DNA from: Vulcanimicrobiota bacterium
GTDB lineage: Bacteria > Vulcanimicrobiota > Xenobia > Xenobiales > JADMJV01
Direction: 5' to 3'
Assembly: GCA_023447635.1 (NCBI GenBank)
Contig: JAEXNA010000112.1
Location: 1 to 10,987 of the forward strand
DNA: 10,987 bases
Part shown: piece after piece, positions 1 through 8,030 of the stretch
Layout of the letters: the number at the start of each line of letters is the position of its first letter
Position numbering within the stretch: position 1 is the stretch's first letter
Program-made: the position numbers and the translations under genes
The notes under the pieces: model-generated
What the model was told of the DNA's origin: nothing
Database searches by the model: none
Seen by the model: only the letters and a program-made list of their open reading frames with translations

Positions 1-2
1 CG

Positions 3-2903
3 GGGGAGGAGAGCAGCCTGCTCTCGCCTGACGACGAGCTCTGGCGCCGTCGCGGCGGGCTGTGGAGCGAGGCGTTTCGCGGTCGACTCTACGCCGGACT
101 GGCCCGGCACCGGAGGCCCCAGGAGAAGCGGTGGGAGGGGCGGGCAGTCGAACGGGCCCACCGTCTGGGCGCGCGCCTTCTGGCCGTGCGCGAGGTGCTC
201 TATCATCTGCCCGACCGCAGCCGTCTGCAGGACGTGATGACCTGCATCCGCCACGGGCGTCCGCTGTCCCAGGCCGGCACCCTGCTCAAGCCGAGCGCCG
301 ACTACGACATGCTCAGCGCGACGCGTTTCTGGGAGCTTTACAACGATCGGCCCGAGGCGGTAAGGCGCACTATAGAGGTGGCCGAGCGCTGTACCTTCTC
401 TCTAGGCGACCTGACCTACCGCTATCCCGATGAGCCGCTGCCCGAGGGGCGAACTTCGGCTGAGTGGTTACGAGAGCTGGCCTTTGAGGGAGCGCGGGAA
501 AAATACGACCAGAGGGAATGGCCCTGGGTCGAGGCGCAGCTAGAGAAGGAGCTGCGCATCATCGGCAACCTCGACTATGTGGGCTACTTCTTGACCATGT
601 ACGAGATCGTGCGCTACTGCCGCAGCCGCGACATCCTCTGCCAGGGGCGCGGCTCGGCGGCCAATTCGATCGTCTGTTTCTGTCTGGGCATCACCGCCGT
701 CGACCCGCATAAGCTGGGGCTCTTGTTCGAGCGTTTTATCTCCGAAGAGCGGGCCGAACCGCCGGACATCGACCTGGACATCATGCACCAGCGCCGAGAA
801 GAGGTGATCGCCTGGGTCTACCAGCGCTACGGGCGCGAGCGGGCGGCGATGGTGTGCAACGTGGTGCGCTATCGGCCGCGTTCGGCGGTGCGCGAGATCG
901 GCAAGGTGCTGCAGGTCGAAACGCCGGTGATCGAGCGGCTGGCCCGCCTGATGAACGGCTTCTCTCACAGCCTGGAAGAGGCGATCTTAGACGCTGCCGA
1001 CGTGCCCAAAGAGGTGCCGCTCTACCGACTGCTGCTCAAACTGGTCAACGAGATGGTCGATTTTCCGCGTCATCTTTCCATCCATCCCGGCGGATTCTTG
1101 TTGGGCAGCGAGCCGGTCAGCCATCTGGTGCCGATCGAAAACGCTACCATGGAAGGGCGAACGGTGATCCAGTGGGACAAGTACGACGTCGAGTCGCTAG
1201 GGCTTTTCAAAGTCGACCTGCTGGGGCTGGGAGCGCTTTCCCAGCTGGATCGCGTGTTCCGCATGCTGCGGGAGCATCGGGGGGTCGAGCTGTCGATGGC
1301 GACTCTGCCGGTACGCGATCGGCGCACCTTTGACATGCTCTGCCTGGGCGATTCGATCGGCATCTTCCAGGTGGAAAGTCGGGCTCAGATGGCGATGCTG
1401 CCCGCCATGCGGCCACGCTGCTTCTACGATCTGGTGATCCAGGTGGCGATCATCCGCCCTGGTCCGATCACGGGCGGTATGGTGCATCCCTATCTGCGGC
1501 GGCGGGCTAAGGAGGAGGCGGTGGACTATCCTCACCCCTCGCTCGAGCCCGTGCTGAAGAAGACGCTGGGCATCCCGCTGTTCCAGGAGCAGGTGATGAA
1601 GCTGGCGGTGCAGGCGGCCGACTACACTCCGGGCGAGGCCGACCAGTTGCGTCGCGATATGGCCGCCTGGAGCTCTCGCGGCAAACTCGAGCGCCATCGC
1701 GAGCGGTTGCTCTCGCGCATGATGGCCAAAGGGATCGAAGAGCAGTTCGCGGAGCGGGTGTTCGAGCAGATCAAAGGCTTCGGCGAATACGGCTTCCCGG
1801 AAAGCCACGCCGCCTCGTTTGCCCTGATCACCTACGCCACGTCGTACGTGCGTTGCCACTATCCGGCCGAGTTCACATGCGCCTTGCTCAACGCGCTGCC
1901 GATGGGGTTTTATTCGGCCTCGACCTTGCTAGAGGACGCCAAGCGAAAAGGGGTCGAGATACGGCCATTTTGTGTGCAGAGCTCGCAGTGGGAGTGCTCG
2001 CTGGAGCCGGTGGGGGACACCTACGGAGAGCAGCTGGAGCTGCCGGGGATGGGAGGGGGGAAAGGGGAGGCAGCAACGCGGGAGGCCACCGTTTCGCGGG
2101 GCGATTTCTACAGCGCCCCGGGCTACTCGCGCAGCCTACCGGACGAGGAGGACGAGGAGAACGAGCCGCGCGACTGGGACCCGATGGACCCGGGCATGCC
2201 TGACCGGCCGCTGGCTATCCGTCTGGGCCTGAAGTTTATGAAGGGGCTGTCCGAGAGCATGGCCACGGGGATCCTGGCTGCCCGCCCTTTCCGCTCGGTG
2301 CGCGAACTGACGGTGCGGGCGGGGCTGGACCGCAAGGCGCTGGAGATTCTGGCTTCGGGCGGAGCGCTGGAGTGTTTTGGCGGGCGTCGGCGCAGCGACC
2401 TGTGGGCGGTGGACGACCATTTGCTGGCCAGGTCGCTGCCGCTGCTGCGCGACTGGGAAGAGCCGGGGCGCTCCTTCGCCCCCCTGGACCAGGACGAAGA
2501 GGTGGTGTGGGACTACGAAGCCTCCGGTCTCTCCTCGCGCGGCCATCCTATGCGCAGTCTACGACCGGCGCTACGTCGGGCGGGTTTTCTGGACGCTCGC
2601 CAGGTCGGTCAGGTGCGGAACGGCGGCTGGGCTCGTACCGCCGCCATGGTGATCTGCCGGCAGCGCCCCGCCACGGCGAAAGGCACCGTCTTTTTGACCT
2701 TAGAAGACGAGACCGGCTTCATCAACGTGGTGCTCTGGTCCAAGGTGTTCGAAGAGAATTTCCTGGTGGCCCGCTCGGCTGGACTGCTGGCGGTGGAGGG
2801 TACTATCCAGAGCGGCCGCGGGGTGGTGCACCTGGTGGCGCGCAAGCTGTACCGCCCTCGCCTGGAGGCCCCCGTCGAGGTCGGCAGCCGCAATTTTCAC
2901 TAG
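3..2903 (+). CDS. dnaE2: Error-prone DNA polymerase DnaE2 (ImuC), 5'-truncated by the window
   Basis: This is a C-family DNA polymerase used in SOS translesion synthesis and mutagenesis, usually with ImuA and ImuB. The frame is open from base 3; the GTG at 186 lies inside conserved PHP-region sequence and is not the start. The visible 966 residues lack perhaps 130-150 N-terminal residues of a usual ~1,050-1,100. In order: late PHP segment with a YHLPDR and LQDVMTCIRHG stretch (DnaE2 style); palm motif PDIDLD with the catalytic Asp pair at codons 771 and 777; RHLSIHPGGF near 1069-1098; third catalytic Asp in FKVDLLGL at 1215-1217; fingers; helix-hairpin-helix region from about 2211; C-terminal OB fold with TVFLTLEDETGFINVVLW. 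DnaE2 rather than replicative DnaE1 is indicated by the EPPDID/HQRREEV block, the polymerase ending straight after the OB fold, and overall size. The segment after DIDLD reads IMHQ where the family usually has FEH. No frameshift is seen. imuA/imuB, if present, lie upstream outside the window. Confidence 0.93.
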   Translation, partial: GEESSLLSPDDELWRRRGGLWSEAFRGRLYAGLARHRRPQEKRWEGRAVERAHRLGARLLAVREVLYHLPDRSRLQDVMTCIRHGRPLSQAGTLLKPSADYDMLSATRFWELYNDRPEAVRRTIEVAERCTFSLGDLTYRYPDEPLPEGRTSAEWLRELAFEGAREKYDQREWPWVEAQLEKELRIIGNLDYVGYFLTMYEIVRYCRSRDILCQGRGSAANSIVCFCLGITAVDPHKLGLLFERFISEERAEPPDIDLDIMHQRREEVIAWVYQRYGRERAAMVCNVVRYRPRSAVREIGKVLQVETPVIERLARLMNGFSHSLEEAILDAADVPKEVPLYRLLLKLVNEMVDFPRHLSIHPGGFLLGSEPVSHLVPIENATMEGRTVIQWDKYDVESLGLFKVDLLGLGALSQLDRVFRMLREHRGVELSMATLPVRDRRTFDMLCLGDSIGIFQVESRAQMAMLPAMRPRCFYDLVIQVAIIRPGPITGGMVHPYLRRRAKEEAVDYPHPSLEPVLKKTLGIPLFQEQVMKLAVQAADYTPGEADQLRRDMAAWSSRGKLERHRERLLSRMMAKGIEEQFAERVFEQIKGFGEYGFPESHAASFALITYATSYVRCHYPAEFTCALLNALPMGFYSASTLLEDAKRKGVEIRPFCVQSSQWECSLEPVGDTYGEQLELPGMGGGKGEAATREATVSRGDFYSAPGYSRSLPDEEDEENEPRDWDPMDPGMPDRPLAIRLGLKFMKGLSESMATGILAARPFRSVRELTVRAGLDRKALEILASGGALECFGGRRRSDLWAVDDHLLARSLPLLRDWEEPGRSFAPLDQDEEVVWDYEASGLSSRGHPMRSLRPALRRAGFLDARQVGQVRNGGWARTAAMVICRQRPATAKGTVFLTLEDETGFINVVLWSKVFEENFLVARSAGLLAVEGTIQSGRGVVHLVARKLYRPRLEAPVEVGSRNFH
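2010..2207 (+). other. DnaE2 insertion with QLELPG peptide and acidic linker
   Basis: Within the polymerase, the conserved WxCSLEP segment (ending at 2009) and the LAIRLGLKFMKGL segment (from 2211) are normally separated by only a few residues. Here about 66 codons lie between them. The insert is Gly-rich, then strongly acidic (DEEDEENE), with repeated DP/MP dipeptides, so it is probably disordered. QLELPG at 2031-2048 resembles the QLxLP hexapeptide class of sliding-clamp-binding motifs, such as QLSLPL in Hda. The insertion is seen by comparing with remembered family sequence, not by alignment; the binding role is inference. Confidence 0.55.
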
Positions 2904-2967
2904 TCCCCCCCTCCTCACGCTAGGGTCGTCGTACTTGGAAGGTGAGCAAAACAGCCCAGGACTCCCG

Positions 2968-3013
2968 CCCCGCGTCGGGGAACCTCTCCCTTCGGGGGGG
3001 GAGACCTCGCCCC
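2968..3013 (+). other. Two competing GC-rich hairpins in the dnaE2-3031 gap
   Basis: CCCCG (2968-2972) and CGGGG (2976-2980) form a perfect 5-bp stem with a 3-nt loop. TCTCCC (2985-2990) pairs with GGGAGA (2999-3004) around an 8-nt G-rich loop. GGGG at 2977-2980 can pair instead with CCCC at 3010-3013, enclosing the second hairpin, so the two folds exclude each other. There is no T-run, so a standard intrinsic terminator is unlikely. The outer CCCC ends four bases before the Shine-Dalgarno sequence of the next gene. It could equally be a dispersed intergenic repeat. The remainder of 2904-3030 shows nothing recognisable. Confidence 0.4.
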
Positions 3014-3016
3014 AGC

Positions 3017-3023
3017 AGAGGAG
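3017..3023 (+). promoter_or_regulatory. Ribosome binding site deciding the ATG at 3031
   Basis: AGAGGAG lies 7 nt before the ATG at 3031. It supports that start over an in-frame TTG at 2935, whose extra 32 codons would run through the hairpin region and give a low-complexity Pro/Gly/Ser peptide. Confidence 0.65.
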
Positions 3024-3030
3024 CGCGCGT

Positions 3031-4245
3031 ATGTTTGACGGTTTGGCCTTGATGAACGAAGAAGAGCTGGCGGAAGCCGTTCGCTTGATCGGGGTAGACA
3101 AACCGCCGACCTCTCGAGAAATCCTGCACGACATCGTCTCTGGCTGGCTCGCTCGGGCAGTCAAAAAGGAAGGCAAGTCGCGCCCCGAAGTCGAGCGAGC
3201 CGTGCTGGAATGGACCGCTCAGACCTTCCGTTTGCCGGTCGACCCGGCTCTCGACACTAACGACCTGGAGCGCTCTATCCGCCTGCGCATCGCCCAGGAC
3301 GCAGCAGAATACCTGGTTCCATCCTGGACCATCACCTGCGCCCTGGTGGCCGTCGGCAAAGGGGATAACATCGCCCGCAAGCTGACCCTGCTCGAACAGG
3401 CCGCCTCTATGGCGGTGCCCTCACAGGCCGCCCTACGGGCTCTGCGTAGAGAGTGGGAGCAGCTTTGCCAGCGCTGGTCGGCCAGCGACCCGCTGCCGGA
3501 ACTGGCCGAGAGCATCGCCCAGGTGGCTGGTCGTTCGCTGCTGGGGGTGGAATGTTTGACGCTAGGGCTGGCGCTCTCCCTACTTGACGGCGGAATCCCG
3601 TTTCCCGTGGAGCGCCTTTTCCGCGAACTGGCCAACGAGTTCGGTCTGGACCGTGGGCAGGCCGATCAGCTGCAGAAGCGGGTCAACAACCTTTACTGGA
3701 AACACCACAACGCCAACCAGCCCGCCGGCTCTATTGCGGCCGGCGGTTACGCCGACCCGGTGGGGGCGGCGGCTCGCCGCACCGTGTACGAAGCAGGCGC
3801 TCTCGAGGCGCTGGCTACCGACGCCCGTGCCCGCCTCTTCTCGAGCCTGGAGCCAGAGCAGAAAAAGGGCGGCTGGTCGCGCTTGATGGGCAGCCTCTCG
3901 GGGATGTCGCCGTTTTTTTCGGACAAGACCAAAGACGGCGCTCAGGCGACCCTGGCCCGAGTGGTTTACCACACCATCGTCAAGCAGCATCTGGTGGTGG
4001 CGGCGATGCGGGCCGAGCAGGAAGCCGTGGCCGCCGAGCAGGCGCAGCGAGCGGCCCGTCTGGCCGAGGCGGCGGCTCAGCCCACGCCGTTCAGCCCGCC
4101 CACCCCGCCCACCCCGCAGCCGGTACCCCAGGCCGCCGCCCCTTCCGAGTCCGACTTCGACTTCCCCGAGGTCATGCCCGTCGCGCCGCTGGCGGAAAAG
4201 GTCGAGCAGCCTCAGACCAAGCGCGTCATCAAACTGGACCTGTAG
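3031..4245 (+). CDS. Unrecognised helical cytoplasmic protein with Pro-rich linker
   Basis: The protein has 404 residues, and I do not recognise its family. It has no signal peptide or membrane segment. Residues 1-150 look mostly helical with many charged residues. Residues ~168-225 (VECLTLGLALSLLDGG..., then a helix ending in NNLYWKHHN) weakly resemble the paired helices of TerB-like domains, with an acidic-Gly turn, but this is not a firm assignment. Residues ~300-350 form an Ala/Glu-rich helix, followed by a Pro-rich linker (TPFSPPTPPTPQPVP), an acidic patch and a basic/hydrophobic tail ending KRVIKLDL; such a layout often serves as a tethered docking peptide. It lies 127 bp downstream of dnaE2 on the same strand, so cotranscription is possible, but the gap and hairpins make it uncertain. 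The TAG stop is two bases from the stop of the convergent kinase gene. Codon use resembles its neighbours. Confidence 0.85.
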   Translation: MFDGLALMNEEELAEAVRLIGVDKPPTSREILHDIVSGWLARAVKKEGKSRPEVERAVLEWTAQTFRLPVDPALDTNDLERSIRLRIAQDAAEYLVPSWTITCALVAVGKGDNIARKLTLLEQAASMAVPSQAALRALRREWEQLCQRWSASDPLPELAESIAQVAGRSLLGVECLTLGLALSLLDGGIPFPVERLFRELANEFGLDRGQADQLQKRVNNLYWKHHNANQPAGSIAAGGYADPVGAAARRTVYEAGALEALATDARARLFSSLEPEQKKGGWSRLMGSLSGMSPFFSDKTKDGAQATLARVVYHTIVKQHLVVAAMRAEQEAVAAEQAQRAARLAEAAAQPTPFSPPTPPTPQPVPQAAAPSESDFDFPEVMPVAPLAEKVEQPQTKRVIKLDL

Positions 4246-4247
4246 GT

Positions 4248-7200
4248 TCAGGCGTCCAGGTCGACCAGCAGCCGCTCGAGTCGGACGGCTGCCTCGTCGA
4301 GTTCGAAGCTCTCTAGCTCCCCCTCCAGCGAGGCTAGCTCCTCGGCCCAGCCGTGGGCTAACAGGCTGGTCCGTAGCGGCGCCAGTTGCTCTTCGGCTTG
4401 CGCGTCGCCTTCTTCCAGAGCCGACTTCAGGGTCTGCAGCGCTTCTCGAAGCTGGGCCACAGGCAGGCTTTGGCCGCCGCTCTCGACCGCTTCGCGCTCG
4501 AGCGGCTCGAGTTCGGCCATCGCCTCACTCAGATGGATAAGCACGACGCCGAGCGCTTCGGGTTGACTCGCTCCGGCGGACAGCGCCTCCTCCAACTGCT
4601 GACAGGCGAAGAAGAGCGCGTCGGCTCCAAGATTCCCCGCGACCCCCTTGACGGCGTGCGTTAGAGCCCGGGCCTCCTCGAGATCTTCGGCCTCCAGCGC
4701 AGCCTGTAGCTTCTCGCCGCTCTCTCGGAAGTCGTCCCGAAACCGCCTCAGCAGCTTGCTGTAGAGACGGCGATTGCCGTTCACCCGAGCCAGCCCGGCG
4801 ACCGTGTCGAAGCCGTTCAAGGGCGGGAGTTCGGCCTCTTCCGGGGGCGTCTCTACCGTGGTCTGAGAAACGACGGCCAGATATCCGGCCAGCGTCCGAG
4901 CTAGCGCCTGAGGGTCGATCGGTTTGGTCAGATGATCGTTCATCCCGGCGGCCAGGCAGCGCTCGCGATCGCCGCTCATCGCGTGGGCTGTCATAGCGAT
5001 GATCGGAAGCGTCGCCCAGCGCTCTTGCTCCCGGATCCGCCGGGTGGCCTGGTAGCCGTCCATCACCGGCATCTGGATATCCATCAGGACCAGCTCGAAC
5101 GACCCTTCCTGCAAACGCTCTAGCGCCTGCTGGCCGTCTTCGGCCACCGTGATGTCGAGCTCCATCGACTGGAGCAGCTCGAGGGCGACCTGCTGGTTGA
5201 TCTCGTTGTCCTCGACCAGCAAAACCCGGGCCCCGCCAAAGCTGGGCGAGGCGTGCTCCAGCCGGCGCGTGGGGCCTCCTTCGACTTCGCTCGAGAAGGC
5301 CCGAACCACCGCGTCGTAGAGCAGCGACGGCGTGACCGGTTTGATCAAGAAGCCGTCCACTCCCACCCGCTCGGCCTGAGCCCGGACCTCTTCCCGTCCA
5401 TAGTTCGTCACCATGATGACGGGAGGGGGCGAGGGCAGCTCCGAGCGCAGCCGCTGCACCGTCTCGATGCCGCTCATCCCAGGCATCTTCCAGTCCATGA
5501 AGATCAGGCCGAACGCCTCCCGGTTCAACGCCTGCAGCGCCTCGGCCCCGGAGCTGACCACCGTGGGGTTGAAGGAGAACGAGGTCGTCATCTCGCTGAG
5601 GATCTCGCGGGCGGTCGCGTTGTCGTCGACGATCAGCACCTCGAGCCCGCGCAGGTCCTGCACCAGACGACGTTCGGATTCGCCTCCCTGGCCCACCCCG
5701 AAGCGCGCGGTGAAACGGAAACTGCTGCCCACGCCCGGTTCGCTCTCTACCTCGATAGAGCCGCCCATCAGGGTGGTCAGGCGCTGCGAAATGGCCAGTC
5801 CCAGTCCGGTACCGCCGTAGTGGCGGGTGGTCGAGGTGTCGGCCTGGCTAAACGACTGGAACAGGCGACCCATCTGCTCGGCGGTCATGCCGATTCCGGT
5901 GTCGCTGACCCGGAAGCCCAGCACCACCTCCTCGCCTTCGGACTGAAGGAGCTCGATGCGCACCACCACTTCGCCCTGGTGGGTGAACTTGACCGCGTTC
6001 GAGGTCAGGTTGATCAGCACTTGACCTAACCGCAGCGGGTCGCCCAGCAGTCGGTCCGGCACGTCCGGAGCGCGATGCAGCACCAGTTCCAGGCCGGACT
6101 CTTCCGCCTTCGTACCCAGCAGGTTGCAGAGGTTCTGAAGCACCTCGTCGAGACGGAAGTCGATCCGCTCGATTTCGAGCTTGCCGGCTTCGATCTTGGA
6201 AAAATCCAGCACGTCGTTGATGATCCCCAGCAGCGACTGAGCCGACGTATGAACCTTGTCCAGATAGTCGCGCTGCTTGCCGGTCAGTTCCGTGCGCAAG
6301 GCCAGGTGGGTGAGGCCGATGATGGCGTTCATGGGAGTGCGGATCTCGTGGCTCATGTTGGCCAGGAAGTCCGACTTGGCGCGGTTGGCCGCGTCGGCCG
6401 CAATGCGCGCCTGACGCAGCTCTTCTTCGGCCCGCTTGTTGGACGTCACATCGAGAATGATGCCGTCGAGGTAGACCGGCAGGCCGTCTTCGAAAGAGGC
6501 CTGGCCTCTTTCCTGGGCCCATCGAGGCTGACCGTCGGTGTGCTGCACCAGATACTCGACCTGCCAGGAGGTGCGCGTCCGAATAGCGGCCACGATCGCC
6601 TCGCGGCGGCGACGCCAATCTTCGGGGCTCAGCAGCTCGCGCAGGCGGTCGGTCGACCCCTCGAGCTGCTCAGGGGTACGGCCGCACAGGGCGAGCACGG
6701 CGTCGCTGACAAATTCTAGTCGCTCTTCGCCGTGAACGCGGAAACGGAAGGTCACGCCGGGAATGTTCCGCACCAGCGCCTGGAACCGCTGTGCTTCGAG
6801 CTGGCGAATACGCTGGTCGCGGTCCTGCAGCTGCCCGGTCATGGCGTTGAAAGAGCGGGCGAGATCTCCGATTTCGTTGAGGCTCTCTATCGCGATCGGC
6901 TCGGGTTGGCCCTGGGCCACCTTTTCCGTGGCCAGGGTCAGTCGAATGATCGGCCGACTGATCGACCTGGCCGCCCAGCCCGCCAGCAGGGTCACCCCGA
7001 TCAGGGTCAGGCCGGCCAGCCCCGCAACCTGGTTCCGCAGGCCATCGATATCGCTGTAGGCTTCGGCCGCGTCGACTTTGATCACCAGACCCGCGCGCAG
7101 CAGCGGCTCGTAGCGCCAGACCGCCAGCACCTCCTGGCCTCGATAGTCGACCTGCTCTCCTTCGCCCTGCACGCCTCGCACCGCTTCGAGCAGATCGTGA

Positions 7201-8030
7201 CTTCCGACCGAGCCGACGGCGATCTGGCGGCGATGAGCCGCCTGGGGGTCATGCCTGGTAGGCGCCACCAGAACGACGCCACCGCCGGGTCGGGCGACTC
7301 CAAGTAGTGCTTCTCGGGTACGACCGAGGCCGGCGTAGTTGTTGAGCAGTTCGTAGATCCGCTCTTCCTCGAGCTGGACCGCCAGCAGGCCCAGGAGACC
7401 CTCTTCTCGAGTCATGACCGGAGCCACGATGTACCAGCCCTGCCGGTCATCGACCGCGTCGCCAAAGTCCGACAGGGTCAGTCCCAACAGAGTGCTGGCT
7501 TCCTCATAGGCCTGGCCTAGCTGGGTCTGGGCCAGGGGAGGCTTGGCAAAATCCGACCCTCGGGGAAAGTTCTCTCGGGTCGACATCAAGAGTTTCCCAC
7601 CCGGGGAAAACAGCATGATATCGTCGAGGGCCCGATTGTCCCGGGCCGAGACCAGCACCTCTTGGACCCGGCTCAGCACCTCTGGAGTGGGCGGTTGACC
7701 GACGAGTTGAGAGAGAGCCCCGGCGATGGCCGGCGAGCGAGAGAGCAGGATGGTGTCCTGCTCGCGGTTTTCGATGGTCGAAACGATGCGATCGCGATGA
7801 CGGTCGGCCACCGCTTTCAGGCTGCTCGTGATCTCGCGGCGCAAGGCGTGGGCAGCGCCGCGATAGGTCATGCCGATGACCCCGATCAGCGGGATCAGCG
7901 AGATCGCCAGCGACCAGAGCAAGAGCTGGGTCGAGATCCGGAAGAGCTTCCGTCGGGGCGCTAGGGCCGGTCGGGATTGGTCCACTGACCCCCCCAATGC
8001 CGGAACATCTCCGAGAGAAACGCTTCCCAC
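4248..8030 (-). CDS. Hybrid sensor histidine kinase, dCACHE-HAMP-PAS-HisKA-HATPase-REC-REC-Hpt
   Basis: This 1260-residue inner-membrane phosphorelay kinase has TM1 at ~34-57; a ~280-residue extracytoplasmic region of dCACHE type (GWYIVAPVM..., ~58-335); TM2 ~335-353; HAMP ~355-408; PAS/PAC ~415-530; HisKA with the phospho-accepting His561 (SHEIRTPMN); HATPase_c with N box (Asn678), DTGIGM (710-715) and GGTGLGLAI (739-747). REC1 has acidic pair Asp802-803, Asp846, Thr875 and Lys897; REC2 has Glu940/Asp941, Asp984, Thr1014 and Lys1036; Hpt has His1125 in THAVKG. All key residues are present, so a full His-Asp-His relay is expected. A helical C-terminal extension follows (~1187-1260). The GTG at 8030 is the longest start; AAGGA precedes it at a tight 3-nt spacing, and TTG at 7997 or GTG at 7985 are alternatives that alter only the cytoplasmic tip. 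It overlaps the upstream binding-protein gene, suggesting translational coupling. No partner response regulator with an output domain lies in the window. Confidence 0.95.
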   Translation of the reverse strand: MGSVSLGDVPALGGSVDQSRPALAPRRKLFRISTQLLLWSLAISLIPLIGVIGMTYRGAAHALRREITSSLKAVADRHRDRIVSTIENREQDTILLSRSPAIAGALSQLVGQPPTPEVLSRVQEVLVSARDNRALDDIMLFSPGGKLLMSTRENFPRGSDFAKPPLAQTQLGQAYEEASTLLGLTLSDFGDAVDDRQGWYIVAPVMTREEGLLGLLAVQLEEERIYELLNNYAGLGRTREALLGVARPGGGVVLVAPTRHDPQAAHRRQIAVGSVGSHDLLEAVRGVQGEGEQVDYRGQEVLAVWRYEPLLRAGLVIKVDAAEAYSDIDGLRNQVAGLAGLTLIGVTLLAGWAARSISRPIIRLTLATEKVAQGQPEPIAIESLNEIGDLARSFNAMTGQLQDRDQRIRQLEAQRFQALVRNIPGVTFRFRVHGEERLEFVSDAVLALCGRTPEQLEGSTDRLRELLSPEDWRRRREAIVAAIRTRTSWQVEYLVQHTDGQPRWAQERGQASFEDGLPVYLDGIILDVTSNKRAEEELRQARIAADAANRAKSDFLANMSHEIRTPMNAIIGLTHLALRTELTGKQRDYLDKVHTSAQSLLGIINDVLDFSKIEAGKLEIERIDFRLDEVLQNLCNLLGTKAEESGLELVLHRAPDVPDRLLGDPLRLGQVLINLTSNAVKFTHQGEVVVRIELLQSEGEEVVLGFRVSDTGIGMTAEQMGRLFQSFSQADTSTTRHYGGTGLGLAISQRLTTLMGGSIEVESEPGVGSSFRFTARFGVGQGGESERRLVQDLRGLEVLIVDDNATAREILSEMTTSFSFNPTVVSSGAEALQALNREAFGLIFMDWKMPGMSGIETVQRLRSELPSPPPVIMVTNYGREEVRAQAERVGVDGFLIKPVTPSLLYDAVVRAFSSEVEGGPTRRLEHASPSFGGARVLLVEDNEINQQVALELLQSMELDITVAEDGQQALERLQEGSFELVLMDIQMPVMDGYQATRRIREQERWATLPIIAMTAHAMSGDRERCLAAGMNDHLTKPIDPQALARTLAGYLAVVSQTTVETPPEEAELPPLNGFDTVAGLARVNGNRRLYSKLLRRFRDDFRESGEKLQAALEAEDLEEARALTHAVKGVAGNLGADALFFACQQLEEALSAGASQPEALGVVLIHLSEAMAELEPLEREAVESGGQSLPVAQLREALQTLKSALEEGDAQAEEQLAPLRTSLLAHGWAEELASLEGELESFELDEAAVRLERLLVDLDA

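Noticed and set aside
1197..1859. 220-codon minus-strand frame opposite dnaE2
   Set aside because: It lies wholly antisense to the conserved polymerase core and is His/Arg/Gln-rich as in GC-rich shadow frames.
186..2903. GTG at 186 as the dnaE2 start
   Set aside because: The frame is open back to base 3 and the upstream residues match the DnaE2 PHP region, so the gene is truncated by the window, not begun at 186.
2968..3004. Intrinsic terminator after dnaE2
   Set aside because: The GC-rich stems are not followed by a T-run.
2935..3030. TTG at 2935 as the start of the unknown protein
   Set aside because: It would translate the hairpin region; the ATG at 3031 has a well-placed Shine-Dalgarno sequence.
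2904..3030. SOS box for the gene at 3031
   Set aside because: I searched by eye for CTGT-N8-ACAG, GAAC-N4-GTTC and GTTC-N7-GTTC forms and found none.
5253..6029. 258-codon plus-strand frame opposite the kinase
   Set aside because: It is antisense to conserved HATPase and REC sequence, with shadow-frame composition.
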